Shown here: piece after piece, positions 8,150 to 16,706 of the stretch | How the letters are laid out: every line of letters begins with the position of its first letter | Numbering within the stretch: position 1 is the stretch's first letter | Source: Alphaproteobacteria bacterium | GTDB taxonomy: Bacteria; Pseudomonadota; Alphaproteobacteria; Rhodobacterales; Rhodobacteraceae | Length of the DNA stretch: 64,000 nucleotides | Reading direction: 5' to 3' | Assembly (NCBI GenBank): GCA_009908505.1 | Contig: JAAAPD010000067.1 | Location: forward strand, 62,001 to 126,000 | Translations under genes and position numbers: made by a program | Notes under the pieces: generated by a model | What the model was told of the DNA's origin: nothing | Seen by the model: only the letters and a program-made list of their open reading frames with translations | The model's database searches: none

Positions 8150-9447
8150 CGGAACCATCCCGGACATGGCCGGTACGCCGCCCGCTGGTCATCGGGCTGC
8201 TGTCGGTCCTCATCCTGGTCGGCGGCTTCGGCACCTGGGCCATGACCGCCCGGATCACCGGTGCGGTCATCGCCACGGGCCAGATCGTTGTCGAACAGAA
8301 CCGCCAGGTCGTTCAGCATATCGACGGGGGCGTCGTGCGCGACATCCTGGTCTCGGAAGGCGACATGGTGGCGCAGGATGCGGTCCTGGTCCGACTGGAC
8401 CCCGACGATTTGAAAGCGCGGCTTTCCATCATAGAAGGCCAGCTGTTCGAGATTCTGGCGCGCCGCGCCCGCTACGAGGCAGAGCGCGACAGGCGCGAGT
8501 CGCTTTCCTTCGACCCGATCCTTCTGGATGCCGGGCGTACAGCAACCGAAGAGCTGATGCAGGGGCAAGAGCGCCTGTTCCTAACCCGTCTTGAAACCGC
8601 CGAGCAGGAGGCCGAACAGCTGCGCCGCCGCGCCGGACAGATCCGCAGCCAGATCGTCGGGATCGAGGCGCAGCAAACAGCATTGGCCCGGCAGCTCGAC
8701 CTGATCGAAGAGGAACTGACAAGCCAGCGTTCGCTGCTCGATCGTGGCCTGGCGCAAGCCGGCACCGTTCTGACGCTCGAACGGGAAAAGGCGCGACTGA
8801 CCGGACAGGCCGGCGAATTGACCGCCAGCAAGGCCCAGGCCGAGGAAAAGATCACCGAACTGGAGCTGGAGATCATCCGCCTGCAAACCGCCCGCCGCGA
8901 AGAGGCCATCACGCGCCTGCGCGACTTGCAGTTCAACGAGTTGGAACTGCGCGAACAACGCGCGAATCTGCGCCGCCAACTTGATCGGCTGGACATCCGT
9001 GCGCCGGTCTCGGGCGTCGTCTACGGGCTGGAGGTGTTCGGCCCGGGGGCCGTCATCCGCCCGGCGCAACCGGTTCTCTACCTTGTGCCGCAGGATCGAC
9101 CACTGGTGATCGCGGCCCAAGTTTCACCCACCGATATCGATTCTGTCCAGCGCGGCCAGGACGTGACCCTGCGCTTTTCCTCGCTCGATCAGAGCCGCAC
9201 GCCGGAACTGTTCGGAACCGTGCGCCAGGTCTCGGCCGATACCTTCGTCAACGAAACCACCGGCCAACGCTATTACGAGGCCGAGGTCGTGCTGAACACG
9301 GGCGAGGCCGCGCGCCTTCCCGAAGGATCGACCCTGATCCCCGGCATGCCGGTCGAAACCTTCATCCGCACGGTGGACCGCACGCCGATGACCTACCTGA
9401 CCCAGCCCTTGATGGACTATATCGCGCGCACCTTCCGCGACGGGTAG
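8146..9447 (+). CDS. HlyD-family type I secretion periplasmic adaptor
   Basis: This 433-residue membrane-fusion protein joins the ABC transporter to an outer-membrane TolC channel. It has one N-terminal membrane segment (about residues 15-35) and a lipoyl-like half followed by QHIDGGVVRDILVSEGD, the usual HlyD/PrtE entry motif. A long coiled coil covers about residues 90-290 and is rich in Glu, Arg, Gln and Leu. The second lipoyl half contains DIRAPVSGVVYGL, and a beta-barrel end reaches PGMPVETFIRT. The ATG at 8146 was chosen over the ORF start at 8017 because it gives the ATGA overlap with the transporter and a normal HlyD N-terminus. Confidence 0.92.
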   Translation: MTEPSRTWPVRRPLVIGLLSVLILVGGFGTWAMTARITGAVIATGQIVVEQNRQVVQHIDGGVVRDILVSEGDMVAQDAVLVRLDPDDLKARLSIIEGQLFEILARRARYEAERDRRESLSFDPILLDAGRTATEELMQGQERLFLTRLETAEQEAEQLRRRAGQIRSQIVGIEAQQTALARQLDLIEEELTSQRSLLDRGLAQAGTVLTLEREKARLTGQAGELTASKAQAEEKITELELEIIRLQTARREEAITRLRDLQFNELELREQRANLRRQLDRLDIRAPVSGVVYGLEVFGPGAVIRPAQPVLYLVPQDRPLVIAAQVSPTDIDSVQRGQDVTLRFSSLDQSRTPELFGTVRQVSADTFVNETTGQRYYEAEVVLNTGEAARLPEGSTLIPGMPVETFIRTVDRTPMTYLTQPLMDYIARTFRDG

Positions 9448-9511
9448 TTTGGGCCTTTCGCGGGTCCGGGATTGGGGCTAGCGTCGCCGAGAAAAGTCAT
9501 AGGAGTGCCCC

Positions 9512-9970
9512 ATGTCCATCGAGTCGCGCCTGGCCGAGCTCGGCATCACCCTGCCCGACGCCCCCGCCCCTGCGGCCAACTACGTGCCCTTCGTCCAGAG
9601 CGGCAGCCTTGTCTACGTGTCGGGCCAGATATCGATGGATGCCGATGGCCCGATCAAGGGGCGCCTGGGCGACGACATGGACGTGTCCGGCGGCGCGGCG
9701 GCGGCGCGGCTTTGCGCGATCAGTCTGCTGGCACAGCTCAAGGCCGCCTGTGGCGGTGACATCGACCGGCTGGTCCGGGTCGTCAAGCTGACCGGTTTCG
9801 TCAATTCGACCCCCGATTTCACCGACCAACCCAAGGTGATCAACGGTGCCAGCGACTTTCTGGTGGAGGCCTTGGGCCAGGCCGGCCAGCACTCCAGATC
9901 CGCCGTTTCGGCCGCATCTCTGCCCCTCGGCGTCGCGGTCGAGATCGAAGGCATCTTCGAGATCGCCTGA
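9512..9970 (+). CDS. RidA family protein (YjgF/YER057c/UK114)
   Basis: The 152-residue product belongs to the longer, CTD-like branch of the RidA family. It shows LVYVSGQIS near residue 35, a conserved Arg in HSRSAV and the end motif AVEIEGIFEIA. RidA proteins hydrolyse reactive enamines or imines released by PLP enzymes, protecting the cell from 2-aminoacrylate; the exact substrate of this branch is not known. A clear ribosome site (AGGAG) lies eight bases before the ATG. The stop overlaps the start of the next gene by one base. Confidence 0.9.
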   Translation: MSIESRLAELGITLPDAPAPAANYVPFVQSGSLVYVSGQISMDADGPIKGRLGDDMDVSGGAAAARLCAISLLAQLKAACGGDIDRLVRVVKLTGFVNSTPDFTDQPKVINGASDFLVEALGQAGQHSRSAVSAASLPLGVAVEIEGIFEIA

Positions 9971-10716
9971 TGCTGCCACGCGGCTTTCACGCCCGGCCCT
10001 TCGCACACAGGGCCCTGCATGGGCCGGGCAGGCCCGAGAACAGCCGCTCGGCCATCGACGCGGCCATTGCCGCCGGCTACGGGATCGAGATCGACCTGCA
10101 ATTGTCCGGGGATGGACAAGCGATGGTTTTTCATGACTACGCGCTGGACCGGTTGACCGACGCGCGCGGCCCGGTTCGCGGCCAGAGCGCGCAACAACTG
10201 TCCGCAATCCCGCTCAGTGGCAGCGAAGAGGGCATCCCCACTCTATCCCAGGTGCTCGACCAGGTCGCGGGCGCGGTGCCGGTGCTGATCGAGATCAAGG
10301 ATCAGGACGGCGCGCTCGGTCCCGATATCGGCCCCCTGGAAGAGGCCACCGCCGCCTGCCTGGCCGATTATCCCGGCCCCGTGGCCGTCATGTCCTTCAA
10401 TCCACATGCCGTGGCGCGGATGGGCCAGCTGCTGCCCGACCTGCCGCGCGGCCTGACAACCTGCCGGTTCGACAAGGCGGATTGGCCGACCGTGCCACAG
10501 GCCCGGCTGGACGCGCTACGCCCGATGACGGACCTTGCGACGCTGGGCGCCGATTTCATCAGCCACCAGTGGGATGACCTGGCCAGCCCCGTCGTCCGGG
10601 CGGCCAAGGAACGGGGCCTGCATGTCTTCTGCTGGACGATACGATCCGACGCGCAGCAGGCCGAGGCCATGGCCAATGGCGCGGACCAGGTGACTTTTGA
10701 GGGCTACCTGGCTTGA
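9970..10716 (+). CDS. Glycerophosphodiester phosphodiesterase family protein
   Basis: The 248-residue product has the GDPD barrel motifs: HRALHGPGRPENS at the start, EIDLQLSGDGQAMVFHD with the metal ligands and the second catalytic His, IEIKDQ in the middle, and FCWTIRSDAQQAEAMANGADQVTF at the end. The family splits glycerophosphodiesters into glycerol 3-phosphate and an alcohol, salvaging phospholipid head groups. There is no signal peptide, so it should act in the cytoplasm. The start follows the ridA-like stop directly, and the three genes from 9.5 to 11.9 kb look like one transcription unit. Confidence 0.9.
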   Translation: MLPRGFHARPFAHRALHGPGRPENSRSAIDAAIAAGYGIEIDLQLSGDGQAMVFHDYALDRLTDARGPVRGQSAQQLSAIPLSGSEEGIPTLSQVLDQVAGAVPVLIEIKDQDGALGPDIGPLEEATAACLADYPGPVAVMSFNPHAVARMGQLLPDLPRGLTTCRFDKADWPTVPQARLDALRPMTDLATLGADFISHQWDDLASPVVRAAKERGLHVFCWTIRSDAQQAEAMANGADQVTFEGYLA

Positions 10717-10747
10717 CCGCCCCCCGCCCAGCGCCAACTTTCATGTC

Positions 10748-11935
10748 ATGGACGCAAGCCCCGTCGAGATAACCGCCCATTCCAGCTTGTCGGACATCCC
10801 CGCCGCCGACTGGGATGCCTGCGCCTGCCCCGAGGTCGCCGATGGCGGGCGGCCCGCCGACCCGTTCACGACCCACAGGTTCCTGTTCGCGCTGGAACAA
10901 AGCGGCAGCACCGGCCGCGGATCGGGGTGGGAGCCTCACTACCTTGCCGCCCGCAGCGGCGGGCAGGTCATCGCCGTGGCCCCACTCTACGGCAAGTCGC
11001 ACAGCCAAGGCGAATACATGTTCGACCACAATTTCGCCCATGCCTACGAACGGGCGGGCGGGCGCTATTATCCCAAGCTGCAGATCGCCGTGCCCTTCAC
11101 GCCGGTGACCGGGCGGCGGTTCCTGACCCGCCCGGGCTGCGAGGCGCAGGGCATGGCGGCGCTGGTGCAGGGAGCCGTCCAACTTGCCTCGGAAAACGGG
11201 CTGTCCTCGGTCCACGCAACCTTCTGCACCGAGGCCGAGGCATTGGCCGGCGAGGAAATGGGCCTATTGCGGCGCACGGCGCAGCAATACCACTGGGCCA
11301 ATGACGGCTATGCCAACTGGGGGGATTTCCTGGCCCACCTGTCCAGCCGCAAGCGCAAGACACTGCGCAAGGAACGGCGCGAGGCGCAGGCCTTCGGCGG
11401 CGAGATCGTGCAGTTGACCGGCGACGCCATCCGGCCCGAACATTGGGACGCGATGTGGACCTTCTACCAGGATACCGGCGCCCGCAAATGGGGGCAGCCC
11501 TATCTGACGCGACGCTTCTTCGATATCGCCCATGACATGTTGCGCGACGACATCCTGCTGGTTTTCGCCCAACGCGAGGGACAGCCCATAGCGGGCGCTA
11601 TGAACCTGATCGGGCGGCACAACCTGTTCGGGCGCTACTGGGGCTGCATCGAGCATCACCCCTTCCTGCATTTCGAGATCTGCTACTACCAGGCCATCGA
11701 CTACGCCATCGCCAACGGTCTGCGCACGGTCGAGGCCGGCGCGCAGGGCGAGCACAAACTGGCGCGCGGCTACCTGCCGGTGACAACGCATGCGCTGCAT
11801 TGGTTCGCCGATGCCGGCTTTCGCGACGCGGTGGACAACTACCTGCAGGCCGAGCGCCGCGCCGTGGACGACGAGATCGAAGTGCTGACGAGCTATGGCC
11901 CCTTCCGCCGCGCCGAGACCGAAGACCACGACTGA
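10748..11935 (+). CDS. FemAB/GNAT-like acyltransferase (PF04339-type)
   Basis: The 395-residue product resembles the DUF482/FemAB-like group of GNAT-fold proteins, with FDHNFAHAYERAGGRYYPKLQIAVPFTPV, SRKRKTLRKERREA and HLARGY-like KLARGYLPV near the end. Members are described only as peptidoglycan-biosynthesis-related or uncharacterised acyltransferases. The ATG at 10748 was chosen; the TTG of the ORF track at 10697 lies inside the GDPD gene. It follows GDPD and precedes phhB with a short spacer, so it is probably co-transcribed with both. Its substrate is unknown. Confidence 0.82.
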   Translation: MDASPVEITAHSSLSDIPAADWDACACPEVADGGRPADPFTTHRFLFALEQSGSTGRGSGWEPHYLAARSGGQVIAVAPLYGKSHSQGEYMFDHNFAHAYERAGGRYYPKLQIAVPFTPVTGRRFLTRPGCEAQGMAALVQGAVQLASENGLSSVHATFCTEAEALAGEEMGLLRRTAQQYHWANDGYANWGDFLAHLSSRKRKTLRKERREAQAFGGEIVQLTGDAIRPEHWDAMWTFYQDTGARKWGQPYLTRRFFDIAHDMLRDDILLVFAQREGQPIAGAMNLIGRHNLFGRYWGCIEHHPFLHFEICYYQAIDYAIANGLRTVEAGAQGEHKLARGYLPVTTHALHWFADAGFRDAVDNYLQAERRAVDDEIEVLTSYGPFRRAETEDHD

Positions 11936-11952
11936 GAAACAAGGAGACCATC

Positions 11953-12246
11953 ATGGCCGATCCGATCGATGACACCGGACGCGCGACCCTGGGCGAGGCG
12001 GGCTGGACCGCCGTCGAGGGGCGTGACGCGGTGACCAAGACCTATACCTTCGCCAATTTCGTCGAGGCCTGGGGCTTCATGTCCCGCGCCGCGATCTGGG
12101 CCGAAAAGCTGAACCATCATCCAGAATGGTTCAACGTCTTCAAGACGGTCGAGGTCACGCTTTCGACCCACGACATCGCCGGCCTCAGCGACCTCGATCT
12201 GCAACTTGCCCAGAAGATGGACCAGCTGGCCGCCCGAGGGGAGTGA
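11953..12246 (+). CDS. phhB: Pterin-4a-carbinolamine dehydratase
   Basis: This 97-residue enzyme recycles the pterin cofactor of aromatic amino acid hydroxylases by removing water from 4a-hydroxytetrahydrobiopterin. The catalytic motif LNHHPEWFN is present, followed by VEVTLSTHDIAGLSDLDLQLA, as in all PhhB/DCoH proteins. The ATG at 11953 has AAGGAGA five bases upstream, so the longer ORF-track start at 11800 inside the previous gene is rejected. No phenylalanine hydroxylase is seen nearby; many alphaproteobacteria carry this gene alone. Confidence 0.93.
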   Translation: MADPIDDTGRATLGEAGWTAVEGRDAVTKTYTFANFVEAWGFMSRAAIWAEKLNHHPEWFNVFKTVEVTLSTHDIAGLSDLDLQLAQKMDQLAARGE

Positions 12247-12362
12247 ACGAACCCATTTCCCCCAAAGAAGCATTGCCAGCGCGACCCCCGATGGTCTAGG
12301 TGCGATGCGCAGGCGGGGCCTTGCCCTGCCTGCCTGTGATTCATTCCTGGGGGGCTGTTGCC

Positions 12363-13154
12363 ATGTCCGAAGACTACGTTATTGGAATACTCGTGAATAT
12401 CGCTGTCGCGCTTGCGATCTTCGTCATCGCACTCTGGCTGAGTGGCTGGGTCAAAAGCCGGATCATCAAGGCGTCCGAAAAGAACCAGAATTTCGACGCG
12501 ACCCTGGCCCGGTTCTTGGGCAGCGTCGCACGCTACGCCATCCTGGCGATCGCGGTCATCTTCATCCTTGGACAGTTCGGCATCGAAACCACATCGCTGG
12601 CCGCGCTGGTCGGTGCCGTGGGTCTTGCCATCGGTTTCGCGCTGCAGGGGTCGCTTGCCAATCTTGCCGCCGGGGTCATGCTGGTGGTGTTCCGCCCGTT
12701 CAAGGCGGGCGACTTCGTGAATGCCGGTGGCCAGTCGGGCACCGTGGACGAGATCACGCTTTTCACGACCGAGATGACGACGCCGGACAACGTCAAGATC
12801 ATCGTGCCCAATGGCGACGTGTTCTCGGGCGCGATCACCAATTACTCGCACTACGATACGCGGCGCTGCGACCTTGTTTTCGGCGTGTCCTACGATACCG
12901 ACCTCAAGAAGGCCGAGAAGATCATCACCGACATCGTCACCAAGGACGAACGCGTCATGTCCGACCCCGAGCCCTTCGTGAAGGTGACCAACCTTGGCGA
13001 CAGTTCGGTCGATTTCACCGTGCGCGCCTGGTGCGCCGCGGCGGATTACTGGGACCTCAAGTTCGACCTGACCCGCACGGTCAAGGAAGCCTTCGACAAG
13101 CAGGGCGTCGACATTCCGTTCCCAACCCAGACGCTGATCCAGCAGGCGGGCTAA
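12363..13154 (+). CDS. Small-conductance mechanosensitive channel (MscS family)
   Basis: The 263-residue product has three N-terminal membrane helices. The pore helix carries the Gly/Ala pattern LVGAVGLAIGFALQGSLANLAAGVMLVVFRPFKAGDFV that defines MscS, then the beta domain (GTVDEITLFTTEMTTPDN, IIVPNGDVFSGAITNYS) and the C-terminal alpha/beta cage. Its size is close to the 286 residues of the E. coli channel. It should open on membrane tension and release solutes after osmotic down-shock. The ATG at 12363 was chosen; the upstream extension to 12300 has no membrane character. Confidence 0.94.
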   Translation: MSEDYVIGILVNIAVALAIFVIALWLSGWVKSRIIKASEKNQNFDATLARFLGSVARYAILAIAVIFILGQFGIETTSLAALVGAVGLAIGFALQGSLANLAAGVMLVVFRPFKAGDFVNAGGQSGTVDEITLFTTEMTTPDNVKIIVPNGDVFSGAITNYSHYDTRRCDLVFGVSYDTDLKKAEKIITDIVTKDERVMSDPEPFVKVTNLGDSSVDFTVRAWCAAADYWDLKFDLTRTVKEAFDKQGVDIPFPTQTLIQQAG

Positions 13155-13179
13155 CCGCGCCCGCAGACGGGACGAAAGC

Positions 13180-13219
13180 GGGGCGCCGGCACGGGACTTT
13201 CTGCCCGAACCGGCACCCC
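13180..13219. terminator. Hairpin between convergent mscS-like and peroxiredoxin genes
   Basis: GGGGCGCCGG pairs with CCGGCACCCC (one mismatch), and an inner GGG/CCC pair lies in the loop. The hairpin fills the short space between the two convergent stop codons. There is no long T-tract, so it may work in either direction but weakly. Confidence 0.55.
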
Positions 13220-13229
13220 GTTCCGGTTT

Positions 13230-13718
13230 CTAGATGGCCGCGAGCATTGCTTCGCCACCCGAAGTTTCGCAGACGCCGGGGTTTTCCTCGACATGCAGGA
13301 CCTTGACGACCCCATCCTCGGCATAGAGCGCAAAGCGCTTGGACCGGTCGATCAGCCCCGCCGGGGGCGCGGTGAAATCCATGCCGATGGCCTTGGTGAA
13401 TTCCGAGGATGCATCCCCGATCATGTGAATGCCGGCCTCGGTCGCGCCCGTGCTGTCGCCCCAAGCCCCCATCACGAAGGGGTCGTTGACGCTCAGGCAG
13501 ATCACGGCATCCACACCCTTGGCGTCGAAGTCCGGCTTGGTGCGGATGAAACTGGGCACATGCGCCGTGGTGCAGGTGCCGGTATAGGCGCCCGGCAGCC
13601 CGAAAATCACCACCTTGCCCGATCCGGCAAGCGCGGACATCTGCACCTGTTCAGGGCCATCGCCCCCCATGCGAAGAACCGTGGCGTCGGGCAGCCTGTC
13701 TCCAACGGAAATCGTCAT
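13230..13718 (-). CDS. Peroxiredoxin (Prx5/AhpC-TSA type)
   Basis: The 162-residue product is a thioredoxin-fold peroxidase. The peroxidatic Cys lies in PGAYTGTCTTAHVPSF, a typical Prx5 active site, and a second Cys in ENPGVCETSGGEAML may be the resolving residue. ICLSVNDPFVMGAWG is another Prx5 hallmark. The enzyme reduces hydrogen peroxide and organic peroxides in the cytoplasm using thioredoxin or glutathione. The neighbouring flavoprotein reductase is divergent, so a direct partnership is not implied. Confidence 0.93.
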   Translation of the reverse strand: MTISVGDRLPDATVLRMGGDGPEQVQMSALAGSGKVVIFGLPGAYTGTCTTAHVPSFIRTKPDFDAKGVDAVICLSVNDPFVMGAWGDSTGATEAGIHMIGDASSEFTKAIGMDFTAPPAGLIDRSKRFALYAEDGVVKVLHVEENPGVCETSGGEAMLAAI

Positions 13719-13801
13719 TCGGCGTTCCTTTTCGTCAATTGCGTTTCGATCCGCTTGGACTATAGGGTCGCTTCGACCAAAGGCCAGAAGGATGGTGAAG
13801 A

Positions 13802-15010
13802 ATGGCGCATCATGTCGTGATCGGTGGCGGGCAGGCGGCGGCCTCTCTGGTGGCCAAGCTGCGCAGCAGCGGCTTTGACGGGGATATCACCCTGGTCTGC
13901 GCGGAACCGGTGCCGCCCTATCAGCGCCCGCCCCTGTCCAAGGCCTACCTTCAGGGCGAGATGGAGCTCGAACGGCTCTTCCTGCGGCCCGAGCAGTGGT
14001 ATGCGGACAACGACATCACCCTGCGCATGGGTGTTCGGGTGACCGAGATCGATGCCCATTACAAGACGGTGCACCTGGATACGGGCGAAGTGCTGACCTA
14101 CGACAAGCTTGCGCTGACCACCGGGGCGCATCCGCGCACCCTGCCGGCCGCAATCGGCGGCACGCTGAACGGGGTCTATACTATGCGCGACCTGCGCGAC
14201 GCGGACAGCATGGCGCAGGAGTTCCGCGAGAGCGCCCGCCTGCTGGTGATCGGTGGCGGCTATATCGGCCTCGAGGCCGCGGCAGTGGCTGCGAAGAAGG
14301 GCGTCAAGGTGACACTTGTGGAAATGACCGACCGCATCCTGCAACGCGTCGCCTGCCGGGAAACCTCGGACTACTTCCGCGCGCTGCACAGCCAGCATGG
14401 CGTGGCTATCCGCGAAGGCGTGGGGCTCGAGGAACTGACCGGCACCGATCGGGTCACGGGCGCGACATTGACGGACGGTACGACGCTGGACATCGATTTC
14501 GCGATCGTCGGCGTCGGCATTCAGCCCGCGACCGCCCTGGCCGAGGGCGCCGGCCTGGAGACCGACAACGGTATCGTAACCGACAATCACTGCCGCAGCT
14601 CCGACCCCGACATCTACGCGGCCGGCGATTGCGCGACCTGCAATTTCAAGGGCCAGCGTATCCGGCTGGAAAGCGTCGGCAACGCCATCGACATGGCCGA
14701 GGTCGCGGCCCGGAACATGGCGGGCGGCGACGTCGCCTATGACCCCAAGCCGTGGTTCTGGTCGGATCAATACGATTGCAAGTTGCAGATTGCGGGGCTG
14801 AACCTGGGCTATGACGCCGTGCATGTCCGTCAAGACGGCGCTGCCCTGTCGCATTGGTATTACAAGGGCGACGCGCTGATCGCGGTGGACGCGATGAACG
14901 ACGCCCGGACCTACATGGTGGCCAAGCGCCTGATCGAGGCGGGCAAGTCGCCCGCACCCGAGGTCGCGACCGACCCTGACACCGACATGAAGGCCCTTCT
15001 GCGCGCGTGA
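13802..15010 (+). CDS. FAD/NAD(P)H-dependent ferredoxin (rhodocoxin-type) reductase
   Basis: The 402-residue flavoprotein has an N-terminal FAD site (VVIGGGQAAASLVAKLR), PPYQRPPLSK after it, a second dinucleotide motif VIGGGYIGLEAAAVAAKKG around residue 150 and the FAD motif DIYAAGDCA near 275, then a reductase C-terminal domain. This is the class that passes electrons from NADH to a [2Fe-2S] ferredoxin for a cytochrome P450 or dioxygenase. No ferredoxin or P450 gene is adjacent, so the partner is unknown. It overlaps rsmD by four bases (GTGA). Confidence 0.88.
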   Translation: MAHHVVIGGGQAAASLVAKLRSSGFDGDITLVCAEPVPPYQRPPLSKAYLQGEMELERLFLRPEQWYADNDITLRMGVRVTEIDAHYKTVHLDTGEVLTYDKLALTTGAHPRTLPAAIGGTLNGVYTMRDLRDADSMAQEFRESARLLVIGGGYIGLEAAAVAAKKGVKVTLVEMTDRILQRVACRETSDYFRALHSQHGVAIREGVGLEELTGTDRVTGATLTDGTTLDIDFAIVGVGIQPATALAEGAGLETDNGIVTDNHCRSSDPDIYAAGDCATCNFKGQRIRLESVGNAIDMAEVAARNMAGGDVAYDPKPWFWSDQYDCKLQIAGLNLGYDAVHVRQDGAALSHWYYKGDALIAVDAMNDARTYMVAKRLIEAGKSPAPEVATDPDTDMKALLRA

Positions 15011-15555
15011 GGATCATCGGGGGACAGCATCGCGGCATGGCCCTTGCCTCAGTCGGCAAGGGGGATGCGAGCGCGCATCTGCGTCCCACGCCGGACCGGG
15101 TCCGGGAAAGCCTGTTCAACGTGCTGGCAGGATATGGCCTGCCGGATGGGGCGCGGGTTCTAGACCTGTTCGCGGGAACCGGCGCCCTGGGTCTGGAGGC
15201 GCTGTCGCGCGGGGCAAGCCACGCAACCTTCATCGACAAGGGCCGCGTCGCGCAACGCCTGATCCGGGAGAACCTGTCAAAGGCACGGCGCGAGGCCGAT
15301 GCCCGTATTCTGACCTGTGCCGCCGACCGCCTTCCGAAGGCGGCGGCGCCCTGCGACCTCGTCTTCCTCGACCCGCCCTATGGGCAAGGGCTGGGCGGGC
15401 CGGCCCTCGACACCGCCCGGCGGCAGGGTTGGATTGCCCCCGATGCGCTGGTCGTCTGGGAAGAGAACATCGCGCAAGTGCCCCCGGACGGCTTCAGGCT
15501 TGAGGATACGCGCCGTTACGGCGACACGCATATCACCTTGCTTCGTGCGTCCTGA
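15007..15555 (+). CDS. rsmD: 16S rRNA (guanine(966)-N(2))-methyltransferase
   Basis: The 182-residue product starts MRIIGGQHRG, followed by RPTPDRVRESLFNVL, the SAM-binding VLDLFAGTGALGLEALSRGA and the amino-methylase motif DPPYGQGL, all in RsmD order. The enzyme methylates guanine 966 of 16S rRNA in the assembled small subunit. The start is GTG, overlapping the stop of the reductase gene (GTGA). The same arrangement of coupled but unrelated genes is common in this window. Confidence 0.95.
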   Translation: MRIIGGQHRGMALASVGKGDASAHLRPTPDRVRESLFNVLAGYGLPDGARVLDLFAGTGALGLEALSRGASHATFIDKGRVAQRLIRENLSKARREADARILTCAADRLPKAAAPCDLVFLDPPYGQGLGGPALDTARRQGWIAPDALVVWEENIAQVPPDGFRLEDTRRYGDTHITLLRAS

Positions 15556-15599
15556 ACCACGAATTTTGCCACTGGCGGCGCCTGTGCTATCCTAAACCC

Positions 15600-15776
15600 A
15601 TGACCGATGCCAGTTTCACCGAAGTGCCCTATGTGGCGCGCGAGAAACCCGCGCGGCTTCCCCTGCCACCGCCGGTCCTGTTCGACACACCCCTCTTGAT
15701 CGGGGATTGCGCGACACCGTTCCAGGGCAGCACGATCCTGCACGCCATGTTGCGCGAGGACGCCGAGGATCAGTAA
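15600..15776 (+). CDS. Small protein of 58 residues, unknown
   Basis: This reading frame is too short for the ORF track. It encodes MTDASFTEVPYVAREK with a Pro-rich centre and ends LREDAEDQ. It fills the gap between rsmD and the convergent map gene, overlapping map's stop by seven bases. Codon use (GCC, GTG, CTG, GAC) looks like that of its neighbours. No ribosome site stands out before the ATG. I do not recognise the family; it could be a genuine small protein or a chance frame. Confidence 0.5.
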   Translation: MTDASFTEVPYVAREKPARLPLPPPVLFDTPLLIGDCATPFQGSTILHAMLREDAEDQ

Positions 15777-16639
15777 GTCGGGTGGAACCTGCCCGCCGGC
15801 GACAGTGTGAAGATGTCGCAACCATCGGCGGTGATCCCGATGGAATGTTCGAACTGTGCGGACAGGGACTTGTCCCGCGTGACGGCCGTCCAGTCATCCC
15901 GTAGGACATGGGTTTCCGGGCGGCCAAGGTTCACCATCGGCTCAATGGTGAAGAACATGCCCTCTTCCAGAACCGGCCCGGTGCCCGCACGACCGTAATG
16001 CAGCACGTTGGGCGGCGCGTGAAACACCTGGCCCAGCCCGTGCCCGCAGAAATCGCGCACAACGCTCATGCGGTTGCTTTCGACATGCGATTGGATTGCG
16101 TGACCGATATCGCCGAAGGTGTTGCCGGGCCGCGCGGCCTCGATCCCCTTCATCAGGGCATCATGCGTGACCTGGATCAGGCCTTCGGTCTTGCGGTTGG
16201 GCTTGCCCCCGGCGACATACATCCGGCTTGTATCGCCGAACCAGCCATCGACGATCACCGTCACGTCGATGTTCAGGATATCGCCCTCTTGCAACGCGTC
16301 ATCGTCGCGGCGTTTTTCGAGGTTCTTGGAAATCGTCTCGGCCTTGGCCTTGGGGATCGCGGCACCGGGAATGCCGTGGCAGACAACGTGATTGACGCTG
16401 ATGCAGCTGGCGTGCTGGTAGCCTTTGTAGCCGATTGTGGCCGAGGCCGCGCCCGCCTCGTTCACCCATTGCTCGATCTTGCTGTCCAGATCACCCGTGG
16501 TCGCGCCGGGCACCACGTGTTCGGCGATCCGGTCGAGGATCTCTGCCGCCAGGCGCCCGGCCGCATGCATGCCCGCGAAATCCGCCCTGTCATGAAGGCG
16601 GATGCCGTCTTTCGTGATCTTGCCGCGCGTATCGTCCAT
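15770..16639 (-). CDS. map: Type I methionine aminopeptidase
   Basis: This 289-residue enzyme removes the N-terminal Met of new proteins. Metal ligands are visible in NIDVTVIVDGWFGDTSRM (two Asp), FCGHGLGQVFHAPP (His) and FTIEPMV (Glu), with a last Glu in QFEHSIGIT. The family signature GYKGYQHASCISVNHVVCHGIP is intact. Compared with E. coli MetAP there is a Lys/Glu/Asp-rich insertion of about 17 residues between HGIPG and LQEGDILNID. The ATG at 16639 has AAAAGG just before it; the ORF-track start at 16690 adds residues without family support. Confidence 0.94.
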   Translation of the reverse strand: MDDTRGKITKDGIRLHDRADFAGMHAAGRLAAEILDRIAEHVVPGATTGDLDSKIEQWVNEAGAASATIGYKGYQHASCISVNHVVCHGIPGAAIPKAKAETISKNLEKRRDDDALQEGDILNIDVTVIVDGWFGDTSRMYVAGGKPNRKTEGLIQVTHDALMKGIEAARPGNTFGDIGHAIQSHVESNRMSVVRDFCGHGLGQVFHAPPNVLHYGRAGTGPVLEEGMFFTIEPMVNLGRPETHVLRDDWTAVTRDKSLSAQFEHSIGITADGCDIFTLSPAGRFHPTY

Positions 16640-16706
16640 GGCACCTTTTCCTTGCTTGAGGTCCAAATAGGACAAAACGCGCCCCTGCAAAAGGCCCGGC
16701 GCAGAG

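Noticed and set aside
10697-10747. TTG start of the FemAB-like gene
   Set aside because: It lies inside the GDPD coding region, and the ATG at 10748 gives a normal start right after that gene.
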